From the NCBI GenBank assembly GCA_003290165.1, contig QNQO01000647.1:1-64000 (forward strand): a stretch of 64,000 nt of DNA, given 5' to 3'. Below the pieces are notes generated by a model, which worked only from the letters and a program-made list of their open reading frames with translations, did no database searches and had not been told where the DNA came from. Positions 21,332 to 30,409 of the stretch are shown one piece after another; position 1 is the stretch's first letter; each line of letters begins with the position of its first letter. A program made the position numbers and the translations under genes. The DNA comes from Berberis thunbergii. Taxonomy: Eukaryota > Streptophyta > Magnoliopsida > Ranunculales > Berberidaceae.

Positions 21332-22619
21332 TATTGTCATATTAATTTTAGATCCAACATCTTTTACATATGGTACAGAATTGGCTCTGAAAGTGAAAAA
21401 CTGTTGTAGGAAAAATATCCATGGTGAACTGCCTAAGACTACTTTACTATTCTATTGCTTCACATAGGGGCCATATTAACACAAAATTGAGAACAAAAAA
21501 TATGTAATGTCTTCCAAAACTAAAACTTAAAATCTAATAAAACAATAGACCAATGCAATAGCTTACATGGCAAAATAGGATGAGGGTGGTCTTCAGGGCA
21601 GTGTTATACGTGTTGCATATGAATTCAAGTGTGCATTAATTCAGATGTAGAGAACCATTAAAAGATTAAAGAAATAATCACACGTGGAAGTGCACGAGTG
21701 GGTTGTTACCTTGTCCCCCGAGCTGATGGTTCAATAGCCCATAGTTCGTAAGTCTCCTAGCTTGTGCTCACCAGAACCACTTGCTTTGCCTCTTTGCTGT
21801 CAATAAATATTTAATATCAAAGATGCGGCATCGCCTCATTGCCTCCTTCAAAACATTTTTCATATCTTAGTCATGTTTAACAGATCTGAACCATACAGAA
21901 GATGGATCATTTGGAATCATGAATCCTTAAAGACAAATACAGATGTTTTCAAACTAAGCAACCAAAAGAGGTGGTAGGGGAGATAGATTAAATAAAATAA
22001 AATAAATATATATCTATGTAATACGAGTAATTATTTTATCAAGAAAAAAATTTCAGGTACTAGAAATTGAGTTTCTATGCATAAATATTCGAAGAAATAA
22101 CCAACAAGTCAAATAAAAAGTACTGAAATAAAATGTATATCATAGACACAAATTAACAGATCAATGAACAACTGGATAACTCTGTATTTTTTTATTTTTT
22201 TATATCAGGGGAAAAAGGGATAACTGTTAAGTTTTTTAATATTCACACAAATAGATAATTGAATTACACTAGCAGCTTCTGCTTCCTTGTTTCTCATACA
22301 AGACCTAATTTTATATATTACGAAGCTCATCACAATTAAAAGAAAATTGTGTTAAACATCTACAAACAATGTCAGTTCAAGTTCAACTTAAGACCTTAAT
22401 GACTTAAGCAGGTTCATCGAAGATCTTCTTCCCATTTGAGATCTGTGCATCATAGATACAGAAACATCTGACGGACAAGCCATATGCCAACCTTCATGGA
22501 TCATATATGACTATTAATTTATTAAAGACAGATCTGCCATGCATTAAAACACACTGCTGCACTATTTTATAAATTGTTTTTTTTTCAAGGGTTTTTGATA
22601 AATTCTTTCGACATTTAGG
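21332..22619. other. Intergenic, partly a duplicate of 11.3-12.2 kb
   Basis: About 21585-21870 matches the 3' flank of DUF241 copy 2 (GGTCTTCAGGGCAG, GTGTTATACGTGTTG, TTGTCCCCCGAGCTGATGG). The remainder is AT-rich with no recognisable gene. Confidence 0.55.
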
Positions 22620-22810
22620 ACTATGAGGGAAGTATTGGAGAAACATTGCCTCACATTGTGTTAGATCCAAATCACAAGTCCAGCCTAGCTGAAACAAGTT
22701 ATGTAGGGGAGATTCCTTTTGTCTGCTCATGTTTCTCTATATATTTGGATGTCCAGGTCAATATGATACAAATTAAAACATCTTACCTTCAAGCCTCATC
22801 TCACCAACAT
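22620..22810 (+). repeat. Orphan copy of the DUF241 gene-3 promoter region
   Basis: GGAGAAACATTGCCTCACA, AGATCCAAATCACAAG, CTGAAACAAGTTATG, GAGATTCCTTTTGTC and GTCAATATGATACAAA match 12880-13000 in order. No DUF241 coding sequence follows, and the CACTA element begins 94 bp later. Confidence 0.7.
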
Positions 22811-22903
22811 TTGGATCTGCAGCCCCAAAGACAGCTAGCTGTGTGCAATTTTTAGGTGCTTAAAACTTAACAATCTATAACTACAAATCACTCTGTTAAC
22901 AAT

Positions 22904-23065
22904 CACTACAAGAAATTCGCAAAATAGCGGCGGTTATTTAGCGACGTTTTTGAAAACCCGCCGCTAAATACGTTTATCTAACGACAGTTGAATGGCAGTC
23001 GCAGAATAATATTATTTAGCGACGGTTATAGTTATTTGCGACTGTGTATAACCGTCGTCATTAAT
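22904..23065 (+). repeat. CACTA left TIR and subterminal repeats
   Basis: The terminus CACTACAAGAAAT is followed by GCGGCGGTTATTTAGCGACG-type motifs in both orientations. Confidence 0.85.
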
Positions 23066-24330
23066 AAAAATCATTTTAAAACAAAACTCGAAAAAACCTA
23101 TCCTTTATTTTCTCGATCTCTACTCTCCCTCCTCTCCTCCTCGTCTGCTCGTCTACCACACACCACCTCTGTTTTTATGATCTGAAACCCTCTCAGAATC
23201 CGACCCACCACCACCAACCCCAAAACAAATTTTAGCTCTTCAAGCTTCAACTTCTTCTACGTGCATCCGCTCGCCAGTCGCCTCCGCTCGCTCCAGCCAC
23301 TGTCGTCTCCTGCGTGCATCTTCTTCATCAGGTGAGTTATTTACTTCTTCTTCATCGACTCTTTTTCTTCTTCTGTTGTTATGTTCTTCATCTTCAGGGA
23401 AGTGTTTACTCATGAAAATGGGGTATCGACATATCTTCTCTTTCGATTCGAGAGATCCCAGATCCTCTCGGCTACACTCTTGCTTCCCAAGGTCAGATTT
23501 TATCCATCTCTCTTATTTTTTTTCTGAATCCCCAATCAATTTTATGTAAAAACAATTTTTGTTGTATTTTCGATTTGGGTTTTTTTTTTTTTTGAGGATG
23601 AGGATGATTCCACAACTGAATCATCCACAACTGAATCATCAGAATCCTCATCAACTGAATCATCCTCAACAAATTTTGTTGTATTTTCGATTTGGGTTTT
23701 TGTTTTGTTCTGAATCACCAATCAATTTTCTTTTTCTAAGGATGATTCCATAGGCAGAAGAAGGATGCAGAAGCCAATTGGAAGTCTCAGGTATGTATGT
23801 TTCAGATTTGGGTTTGTTTTGTGAAGTGCTTAGGGTCAAATACTTGTATTTTAAAGTGCCCATTAGGTCTTTGACAATTTGTTTTAGAGATCAAATTGAT
23901 TGGAGTTCTCGATGTAGTCTAAATTTTCATGTTTAAATTGGCTGCAAATTGTAACCTAGGTTGCTAATTGTAGCACCTAGTGAAGGTAAGTCCATATCTA
24001 CTAATGGGGTGATTTCATATTTACTTCCCAATGGGTCCCCACTCACATGAATGGGAGCCTTGATGATTCAGTTCTAGGTCAAGCTGAGTTGTGAAGGGAC
24101 CTTTCAGTCGCAATCTCATATTTTCCGGATAATGATCCCAAGTGGAAAGTATTTGCTTCGTACATGTTTATTAAGGAAGCGGTATGTCTTCTTGTTTCAC
24201 TGATTTAGTGGATTTGTGTTATTGATTTGTTGTGTTGAGTAGCTTTCTTTAGTATTTTACGGTTTTGTTTTTGTGGTTTTATAGTGTTACTTATATTTGC
24301 AGTTTCTGAAATTCAGTTTTAATGTCACTT
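23066..24330 (+). other. CACTA interior, left part
   Basis: About 23100-23330 is pyrimidine-rich, like a plant 5' UTR, ending CATCAGGTGAGT, a plausible splice donor. About 23540-23750 contains a duplicated segment (TTGTATTTTCGATTTGGGTTT twice). About 23590-23670 is an imperfect array of CTGAATCATC units. No protein family is recognised. This may be the promoter and first exon/intron of a captured gene, by inference. Confidence 0.4.
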
Positions 24331-24344
24331 ATAGTGTTACCAAT

Positions 24345-24926
24345 CATATGGAAGAAGGTGCCCATACGAGGTTGGTAGGTGGCATCCAATGGCAAATTTA
24401 TAACTGGCCTGGCTTACCTTTAAGGACTGCAAAAGCTTCTTGTCTTGAATCCCAGTTGGAAGTATCACGGTGACAGATTGAAAATACAGGTTCATTGATG
24501 ATTGCCCGTGTATTGGGGTCGATAAAAGTTGCTTCATATATTTGAATGGAATCGAAAAAATGGCAAAACATAACCATGTATGGCAAGAAACCACTATCAT
24601 ATTTGAATTATCTTCTTTGAGTAATGGGTGAACATCAGTAACCATAACAGAGATGAGGATCCATTTGCACTTTCAGAAGCAAAAGCCCTTAAGCTACTCT
24701 GGCCATATATTGCTACTGGAAAGTTAACGAGCTCCTGCAAAGAAGTTGCACATGTTTTCTTCTCCCCTGTCACATGAGGTCCTCTGCAGACCTCCACTGC
24801 TTCGCTGATTAGACAGTCCATATCATTCGTGGCATGAAACATAGATCGGCGACTAGCATATTCCATGGGTATCTTTGAGGCAATTGAATGTGGTAAGAAG
24901 GATCTCGGTGGATAAGAAAGTCTCAT
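24345..24926 (-). pseudogene. Captured BURP-domain gene fragment (PG1beta/AroGP-like)
   Basis: Minus-strand frames read MRLSYPPRSFLPHSIASK, then GEKKTCATSLQELVNF, and after a frameshift YEATFIDPNTRAIINEP and ICHRDTSNWD. These are blocks of the BURP domain of polygalacturonase 1 beta-like cell-wall proteins, including the CH-type Cys-His landmarks (VSCHTW, SICH). The N-terminal FxxY-repeat region and signal peptide are absent and at least two frameshifts occur. It is the only captured piece here on the minus strand. Confidence 0.72.
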
Positions 24927-25339
24927 ATTTGGCAGGTTGAACAATGTTCCGTCTTGCATTGTATTCTTGCGGAAGAATGTTCTAGTCTAGATGCTTCTGA
25001 TTTGTTATGATGACTGCCCTTGGGTGTGTACACGTATCCATAGAAGTTGGTTTTCCTAGCTAGCTCTTTGTTAGAGCAAGTTTGCTGCCTTGCAGAAGTC
25101 AGGTACTTGATCTGAGTGTTTCAACTGCAGTTTGTTAAATCAGAATTTGTTATATAGATATGCTTGAAAGTTGACCTGATGTATTTGAATTGGAGTTCAT
25201 TTTGAATTAAATAATCATAATCATCCTCACTTCAAAAAATTTTGGTTGTGTTATCATGCTGTTCTTTGTTTCTCACACTGAATGACCCTTCACATGTACT
25301 TTTGTGCCATAGAAAAAAGTAACAGTGGTAACCATTTGT

Positions 25340-25475
25340 CAATCCACAGGTTACCACTCCTGGCAGGTGCTCCTGGTTCATTAGGAGCTACATATTGTTC
25401 CCCTTACTTGGCGGTTGACGGCGGCTTCTATTCTTGCCCTGCAGGACAGACAACATCCTCTGCTGGTTCCAGGTT
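25340..25475 (+). other. Exon-like segment, unrecognised
   Basis: AG at the left and GGTTAG-like sequence at the right bound an open stretch reading LPLLAGAPGSLGATYC, then SPYLAVDGGFYSCPAGQ. I do not recognise the family. Its base composition is less AT-rich than the DNA on either side, as for the other captured exons. Confidence 0.3.
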
Positions 25476-25845
25476 AGTATCAGTCTATTCATGTAAAGCT
25501 CCAAATTATTTTTATATATTTATTTGATTTACAAATCAATTTATTATAAATACTTATAACTATGTATGTTATCCCTGTCTTTTGTAAGGAAAATTATGTT
25601 GATGAATACTGCAATAATGCCATAGTAGTTTCTGAAATAAGCTCAAATGGTTATGGTTGTCCTCTCAGCTTAATATGCTTTGAGGATGAGAACAACCACA
25701 AAAATAAATATATAAAATAAAATCTGATAAAAAGGATATAAATATTAATGGATGCATGTTAATTTTGTGTTTGTGTTGGGGCCGCAATACTTTTAACCTT
25801 TATCAACTTAAACATCCTTATATTGAGCTGCCAGTATGCATCCAG

Positions 25846-26121
25846 GTACCTACTGAAAGGATTATGTTGGAATCAGATTCACCTGATGCACTGCCAAGAT
25901 GGAAATCAGACTCTCTGTTGTTGTTGAAATACACTGTTGTTGAAAGGATTATTTATCTTTCCACTGTTGTTGAAATACACTGATATAAATCTTTTCAGGT
26001 GTTGAGTTACGTTTCATCGTTGCTTGACATGCTAGAAGATGAACTTGCAGAACTCAGCTACAAAAATGCATTGCGCCTATTTTCCTCATATCCGGGTTCA
26101 GAGGTAAAGGAAGAAGCATAA
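25846..26121 (+). pseudogene. Captured TatD-type DNase gene fragment
   Basis: Two exon-like pieces in the right order. The first (25846 to about 25920), behind a CAG acceptor, reads VPTERIMLESDSPDALPRWK. The second (25999-26121), behind TTTTCAG, reads VLSYVSSLLDMLEDELAEL, then SYKNALRLFSS, and ends in TAA. These match the C-terminal end of plant TatD metal-dependent nucleases, where the Asp of E-(S/T)-D-S-P is a metal ligand. The catalytic barrel's N-terminal metal-binding HxH is not present. Only the last part of the gene was taken, with its intron. Confidence 0.78.
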
Positions 26122-26399
26122 CATCGTTGTTCATGTTATAAACAAGACGCATTCCATGTCACTGCATAATGTTATGTATATATATATATATCTGCAAGTT
26201 ACATACAAACGTGTAAACTATATGTAACTATCTTGTTCTTCATAAATGGAAAATGCTTTTAAGAGATAAAGTTGAATTTATTTCTCTCTTTTGGGAATCT
26301 CATTTGGGTTAAGAGTTGCCTGTGTATTGGTTTCTTTCTTACTTATGAAGATATCTTCATTGGGGTTACTTAACTTTTTTTAGGTTGATAACCTTGACT

Positions 26400-26532
26400 A
26401 ATTTAGAATCCATTATGTCCTTGTCAAGGCTTTTGCTGATGAAATTGGGATCCCATTCATGGAAACAAGTGCCAAAAATGCGATAAATGTGGAACATGCT
26501 TTCATGGCTATGGCTGCTGCAATCAAGAACAG
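26400..26532 (+). pseudogene. Captured RAB GTPase exon (RABD/Rab1-like)
   Basis: The frame reads [20 protein letters not shown], then [17 protein letters not shown], and ends at a GT donor (GGTACTG at 26532-26534). ETSAK is the G5 nucleotide-binding motif and the flanking residues are those of plant RABD (Rab1/Ypt1) proteins of ER-Golgi traffic. The upstream part containing NKxD is garbled (stop codon near 26400). The P-loop and switch regions and the prenylated C-terminus are missing, so no functional GTPase could be made. Confidence 0.85.
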
Positions 26533-27039
26533 GTACTGATTCTATTTTATTGTACTAGAAATAAGACCATTTAATTGCATGGAACTGATTTTGGTGTTGC
26601 ACTGCCTCGACCGATCATCTGTGAGTGTTGTCCCAATTCGAAATTGTGCATGCTGTCCTAAAAAATGCTCCAAAAATAGGGGACTTTTCAAGCCAAAACA
26701 GAGCACAACATAAACTGACCTGCAGTACAAACTGCAATCTTCTATACAGCAGCAGTAGTAGTGACACACCCATATAGACATATATGTGTACTCCATTGTG
26801 TTTCAATCATATTTAGACATATTAGTGAAATCATATTTAGACATATTGTGATTCAATCATATCAAGCCGTAGTAGTTTTCCTTTGAAGGAAAATGAATCA
26901 GAAATTGAGTAACAGAATGGATACTTCAATTAGCTCTTATGTCATGAATCAAACCAGTAAATACGATTATGCAATATTCTTCTGTCAGTTTCTACAAAGT
27001 ATCCTGTTTTTTTGTTATATTAGCTGTTAAAAGAGCTGC

Positions 27040-27150
27040 GGGAATTTAGCTAGAATGTGGGCTGAACATCATGAAGCTGCAGTTTCTTGTGCCCGCTTTA
27101 ATGCTGACTGGTACTTGGTACACACAAGAGAACAAAGACTTGATAAAGTA
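27040..27150 (+). other. Exon-like segment, unrecognised
   Basis: An open stretch reads MWAEHHEAAVSCARFNADWY, then LVHTREQRLDK, and ends at GTAAG (27149). The family is not recognised. It lies just upstream of the YTH piece and may be another captured exon. Confidence 0.3.
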
Positions 27151-27228
27151 AGATGATCAAAGCAATTCTCCTTTAGAAAGAATTGTTTTCTGCATTTCTT
27201 TTCCTTTCATAATTTGTGTTTTTTGTGT

Positions 27229-27303
27229 AAGTATATCATCAAATCCTTTGTGATCAAATCCTACAGTGAGGATGACGTGCATAAAAGCTTATATTACATC
27301 AAG
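27229..27303 (+). pseudogene. Captured YTH-domain exon (ECT-type m6A reader)
   Basis: The 25 codons read KYIIKSFVIKSYSEDDVHKS, then LYYIK, followed at once by a GTATG donor. F-(V/I)-I-K-S-Y-S-E-D-D-V-H-(K/R)-S is the start of the YTH RNA-binding domain of plant ECT m6A readers. The aromatic-cage residues lie further on in the domain and are not included. One exon fragment only. Confidence 0.82.
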
Positions 27304-27340
27304 GTATGTGACAATGTGATGTATTTTCTTTTTGGTTCAG

Positions 27341-27415
27341 ATAATGACAGCAAAAGCTCATTCTGACATCAATGATAATCTTCCAGCCCTTCAAAAGTTA
27401 GACTCAATGCTTATT
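27341..27415 (+). pseudogene. Captured RopGEF (PRONE domain) exon
   Basis: It sits between an AG acceptor (TTGGTTCAG, ends 27340) and a GTAAG donor (27416). It reads IMTAKAHSDINDNLPALQKL, then DSMLI. The N-(L/I)-P-A-L-x-K-L-D-x-M-L-I block belongs to the PRONE catalytic domain of plant RopGEFs, which activate ROP small GTPases. Only one exon of the domain is present. It lies 37 bp downstream of the YTH exon, so the two exons share a chimeric intron. Confidence 0.75.
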
Positions 27416-27599
27416 GTAAGTGTTCCCTAATGAATCTTGCTAGGACCCATCTATCAAACTATCCATATGGTCATCTCCCTGCAACAAGTCATCATATCTC
27501 CTCCTGCTCAAGGGAGAATTCTGCCTTCAGGTTAGTATAAGACATTATTAATATTGATCACTTAATTCCATTTTTGCGTTATTGACAAGATAATTTGTC

Positions 27600-28011
27600 G
27601 AAAATTACAGATACCAATGGTCTAAGTCGAGGGCCGGGACAATTCTTTGTAGGGTGCAGTAGTGCTAGTGGGTCTGCGGAGTTTAATGGACAATGTCACA
27701 ACCACAATTCCAGCAGAAACTCCATTGCTCCTGTGCAAATTTTCATGGTCCTGCCCCTCATTTTGCTAGGGGAGGTCGCAGCAGCTATGCTCAAAGAGCA
27801 ACACCCAGCTATAGGACCATATCAAGCTACCCACGCGTGGGACGCGACGTCTTCTGAGAATGGTCTGTAGTCGGTTCCAGAAGCTTATACTTCCAGGCAT
27901 TCTTCATTAGGATGGCATAGCAATGAAAGGAATGGTAGACCAAGGATATCATATGATAGATTGCGCCCTTTTTCTGATGATTTAGTTGCTCGTGATAGGA
28001 TGGTATCTGAG
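27600..28011 (+). pseudogene. Captured gene fragment, possibly RING E3 ligase (HIP1-like) linker
   Basis: From about 27873 to a GTATG donor after 28011 the frame reads VPEAYTSRHSSLGWHSNERN, then GRPRISYDRLRPFSDDL and VARDRM. Such R/S-rich text preceding the RING domain is found in HIP1-type plant E3 ligases. The RING itself is absent, so the assignment is tentative. Upstream (27600-27870) is a 91-codon open stretch of no recognised family that may belong to the same gene. Confidence 0.4.
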
Positions 28012-28216
28012 GTATGCTATTTTTCTTTTTGATTCTGTGATGATCAGTATATTAGCAAATTATTCTGCACGCTGAAACCCTTGCCATATATCTGACCTAT
28101 AGATCCACCAGGGCTGGGGCTAAATGGGTTACAGATGGTGACACTAGTTATTATTAGAAAGTAAACTAGGTGTGAGCTCATATTTTCGTGTCCTCGTGAT
28201 ATCTACCCTCAAACAG

Positions 28217-28513
28217 GGATTTGGGGTGTTATGAAGCACTTGTATCACAAAATTTCAGACATTGCATCGAAGAAATCTCAGAAGTATGGTTACCTGTTAG
28301 AGCAAGAGAAGTAAGCAGACTTTGTTTTCTCTTACTTGAAAATGCATGGATATTTCATATTGTCGACCAAATTTGACAAGTAACTGGACTCTCAATTGCA
28401 TGGTTTTCTGCAGGGCTCTCAATTCATTGCCTGACCTCCCAGATTTCGAGTTGTCATTGAGACCTGAGGACTACAATTTGCCAGAAATGGATCCAGCATG
28501 GGATGGTGAATAA
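28217..28513 (+). pseudogene. Captured two-exon 3' gene end, family unknown
   Basis: An exon at 28217-28310 (VMKHLYHKISDIASKKSQKY) ends at GTAAGC. After a 103-bp intron an AG at 28413 joins in phase to ALNSLPDLPDFELSLRPEDY, then NLPEMDPAWDGE and TAA at 28511. The phase match across GT-AG argues that this is the true end of a real gene. I do not recognise which gene. The following 120 bp read like a 3' UTR. Confidence 0.5.
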
Positions 28514-28904
28514 TGGGAAATCAAAGTTCGTACACTTAAAGAGCACCTCAAAGACGGGGAAGGTGGAACAGAAACATAGTGAGATCGGGCTGGCTTTGTT
28601 GTGATTTTAATATTGTTTTTTTGAAAATTTGATTATGTCTATTGACAATTTGTAACAATTTTAATTTGTAATTTTCTTCTAGACAATGTATAATATTGAT
28701 TTTGAAATGAAATTAAAGTTCCTCTTAATGTATGATGATGATATCATATGAGTTTAGTTTAGTGTCGTTGTTTATATTTGATTTTTATTTGAGTCTAAAA
28801 GTTGTAGTGCATATGTTGGATAAATTATCTGCACCCAATGAAAAGAAAACACTATAGGTTGAAAAATGTGATTTTTATATGGTAAAAAAATTTGAATTAT
28901 CAAA

Positions 28905-29215
28905 GGGAATTTAGCGGCGGTTGCAAAGCGTCGCTAAAAGGCAAAAAGTTGGATTGTTCATTGAATTTTGTCGACGGTTATAAACCGTCGCTAAATTGTA
29001 TTTAGCGACGGTTTATAAACGTCGCTACATTAAACCGTCGCTATATAGTATTTAGCGACGGTTATGCCAGCGGTTGTTTAAAACCGTCGCTGAGTGACCT
29101 AGTGACGCCTTTATTAGCGGCGGTTTTGTAACCGTCGCTGTTTTATTTAGCGACAGTCATAACCGTCGTTGTATACCTTTGGCGACCGTCGCTAAAATAC
29201 AGTTTTCTTGTAGTG
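28905..29215 (-). repeat. CACTA right subterminal repeats and TIR
   Basis: At least ten copies of GCGACGGT or ACCGTCGC in both orientations are followed by GTTTTCTTGTAGTG. TSD AAT comes next. Confidence 0.85.
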
Positions 29216-29218
29216 AAT

Positions 29219-30045
29219 GGTCTTTTCCAAATGTAGAATGTGAAGAACCACAGGTTCTAACAAGTTTATATACTGGTGTGCACTATTGTGAGTTTGGAGA
29301 GCACCAAGGAGATGACCAGACCCATCAAGATTGAAATGAACCCATGGATGGAGCCAGAGCTACAATACGAGCCTAACTACATTTCGCATGTGGTGACCAC
29401 AATTTTTTCATGCCTAGAGTGGTCAAGACAAAACTTCGGAGCTTTATCCCTTTCATGACTCTTGCATCACATGTCAGTAAGACAATTTTTTTTTAAGAGG
29501 GTAAGACATATTCCCAAGTCATTGGGTTTATAGATTTCAATATAAGGCAGGACATAGAAAGACAATACTATGCACCAATACTTTTAGGTCATGAGACCAT
29601 GAAGAGAAACTTTGGATCATCAATCTTTCATTCAAGGTTATTATTGAATTAATAATAATAACAATAACAATAACAATAACGATAATGAATTAATTAATTA
29701 AAATAAAACAATCATAATAGAAAAACACATGTTAATCTTGTATTTTATAATACGAAAACACATGGTAATCTTGTATTTTTATATATAATCTATTGTAAAA
29801 TTTTTAACAAGTTCTGGAACTCACCTCTTTTGAGAAAATAAATGTTTGAGTTCAAATATTGTCATCTTTTACTTGTAAAAAGAGTTCTGCGGCAGTTGCA
29901 CAAGTGATGTTGTACCTATGAGAGAAAAAAGATTGTGCCTATGAAAAAAAATAGAGAGAGAGAACAATGGGGATTACAAATGTAAATAAGGTAATTTTCA
30001 ACTGATTGCTGTTGTGCTTTGCTAAAGTCAAAAGTCAAATGTCAC
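29219..30045. other. Intergenic stretch
   Basis: AT-rich. A simple repeat (AATAAC-type) lies at about 29650-29700. No gene is recognised. The final 15 bases (30031-30045) are the left TSD of the SINE. Confidence 0.55.
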
Positions 30046-30212
30046 GTCAATGGTGTTATGGTCTAGTGGTTAGGGTTGTGTGGGTTTATCCCCTACGTCC
30101 TAGGTTCGAGACCCATCGGCGGCATGATTACTTTCTTATGGTGTTGACCTGTAGGTCGCACCTTGTTGATAGGTTATGAGATCCTATAAAAACCCAGCTC
30201 GCTTTCCAGAAA
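30046..30212 (+). mobile_element. tRNA-derived SINE
   Basis: A 167-bp element bounded by a perfect 15-bp direct repeat AAAGTCAAATGTCAC (30031-30045 and 30213-30227). It has an RNA polymerase III A box (TGGTCTAGTGG, 30059-30069) and a B box (GGTTCGAGACC, 30103-30113) at tRNA-like spacing. Then comes a tRNA-unrelated body (CTGTAGGTCGCACC, TATAAAAACCCAGCTCGC) and a short A-rich end. The long perfect TSD and intact promoter boxes indicate a recent LINE-mediated insertion. Confidence 0.9.
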
Positions 30213-30409
30213 AAAGTCAAATGTCACAATACAGATATAGATTTCTCATTTCAGGGATATACAACAAAAAATAAAAATAAATAAAGAAGATTACAACACA
30301 TAAAAGTTCGAGGGGAGCCCTTTACCTTAAATTCATCAAACTAAAAATTATAAATGATGAATAGTCCCATATCAACTATATACCTCTTTGAGAAAGAGTA
30401 TAAAAGAAT

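Larger units (their letters stand above)
22904..29215. mobile_element. Non-autonomous CACTA transposon carrying multiple host gene fragments
   Basis: The left end is CACTACAAGAAATTCGC and the right end GTTTTCTTGTAGTG, inverted copies of the CACTA consensus. A perfect 3-bp TSD, AAT, flanks them (22901-22903 and 29216-29218). Both subterminal zones are dense in GCGACGGT/ACCGTCGC motifs (about 22920-23060 and 28910-29195), the expected transposase-binding repeats. No transposase is visible in 6.3 kb. The interior is instead a patchwork of exon-like pieces from unrelated genes, several with adjoining GT and AG splice sites, and a duplicated segment around 23530-23750. It would depend on a helper CACTA element. 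Confidence 0.88.

Noticed and set aside
26542..26806. Minus-strand ORFs opposite the RAB fragment
   Set aside because: No family signature; they lie in a likely intron of a captured gene.
22904..29215. Autonomous CACTA with TNPA/TNPD genes
   Set aside because: No transposase-like coding (DDE, TNP2 domain) is visible in any frame.
30059..30113. Functional tRNA gene
   Set aside because: A and B boxes are present, but no cloverleaf with a 3' acceptor arm is seen, and the unit is bounded by a TSD: a SINE.
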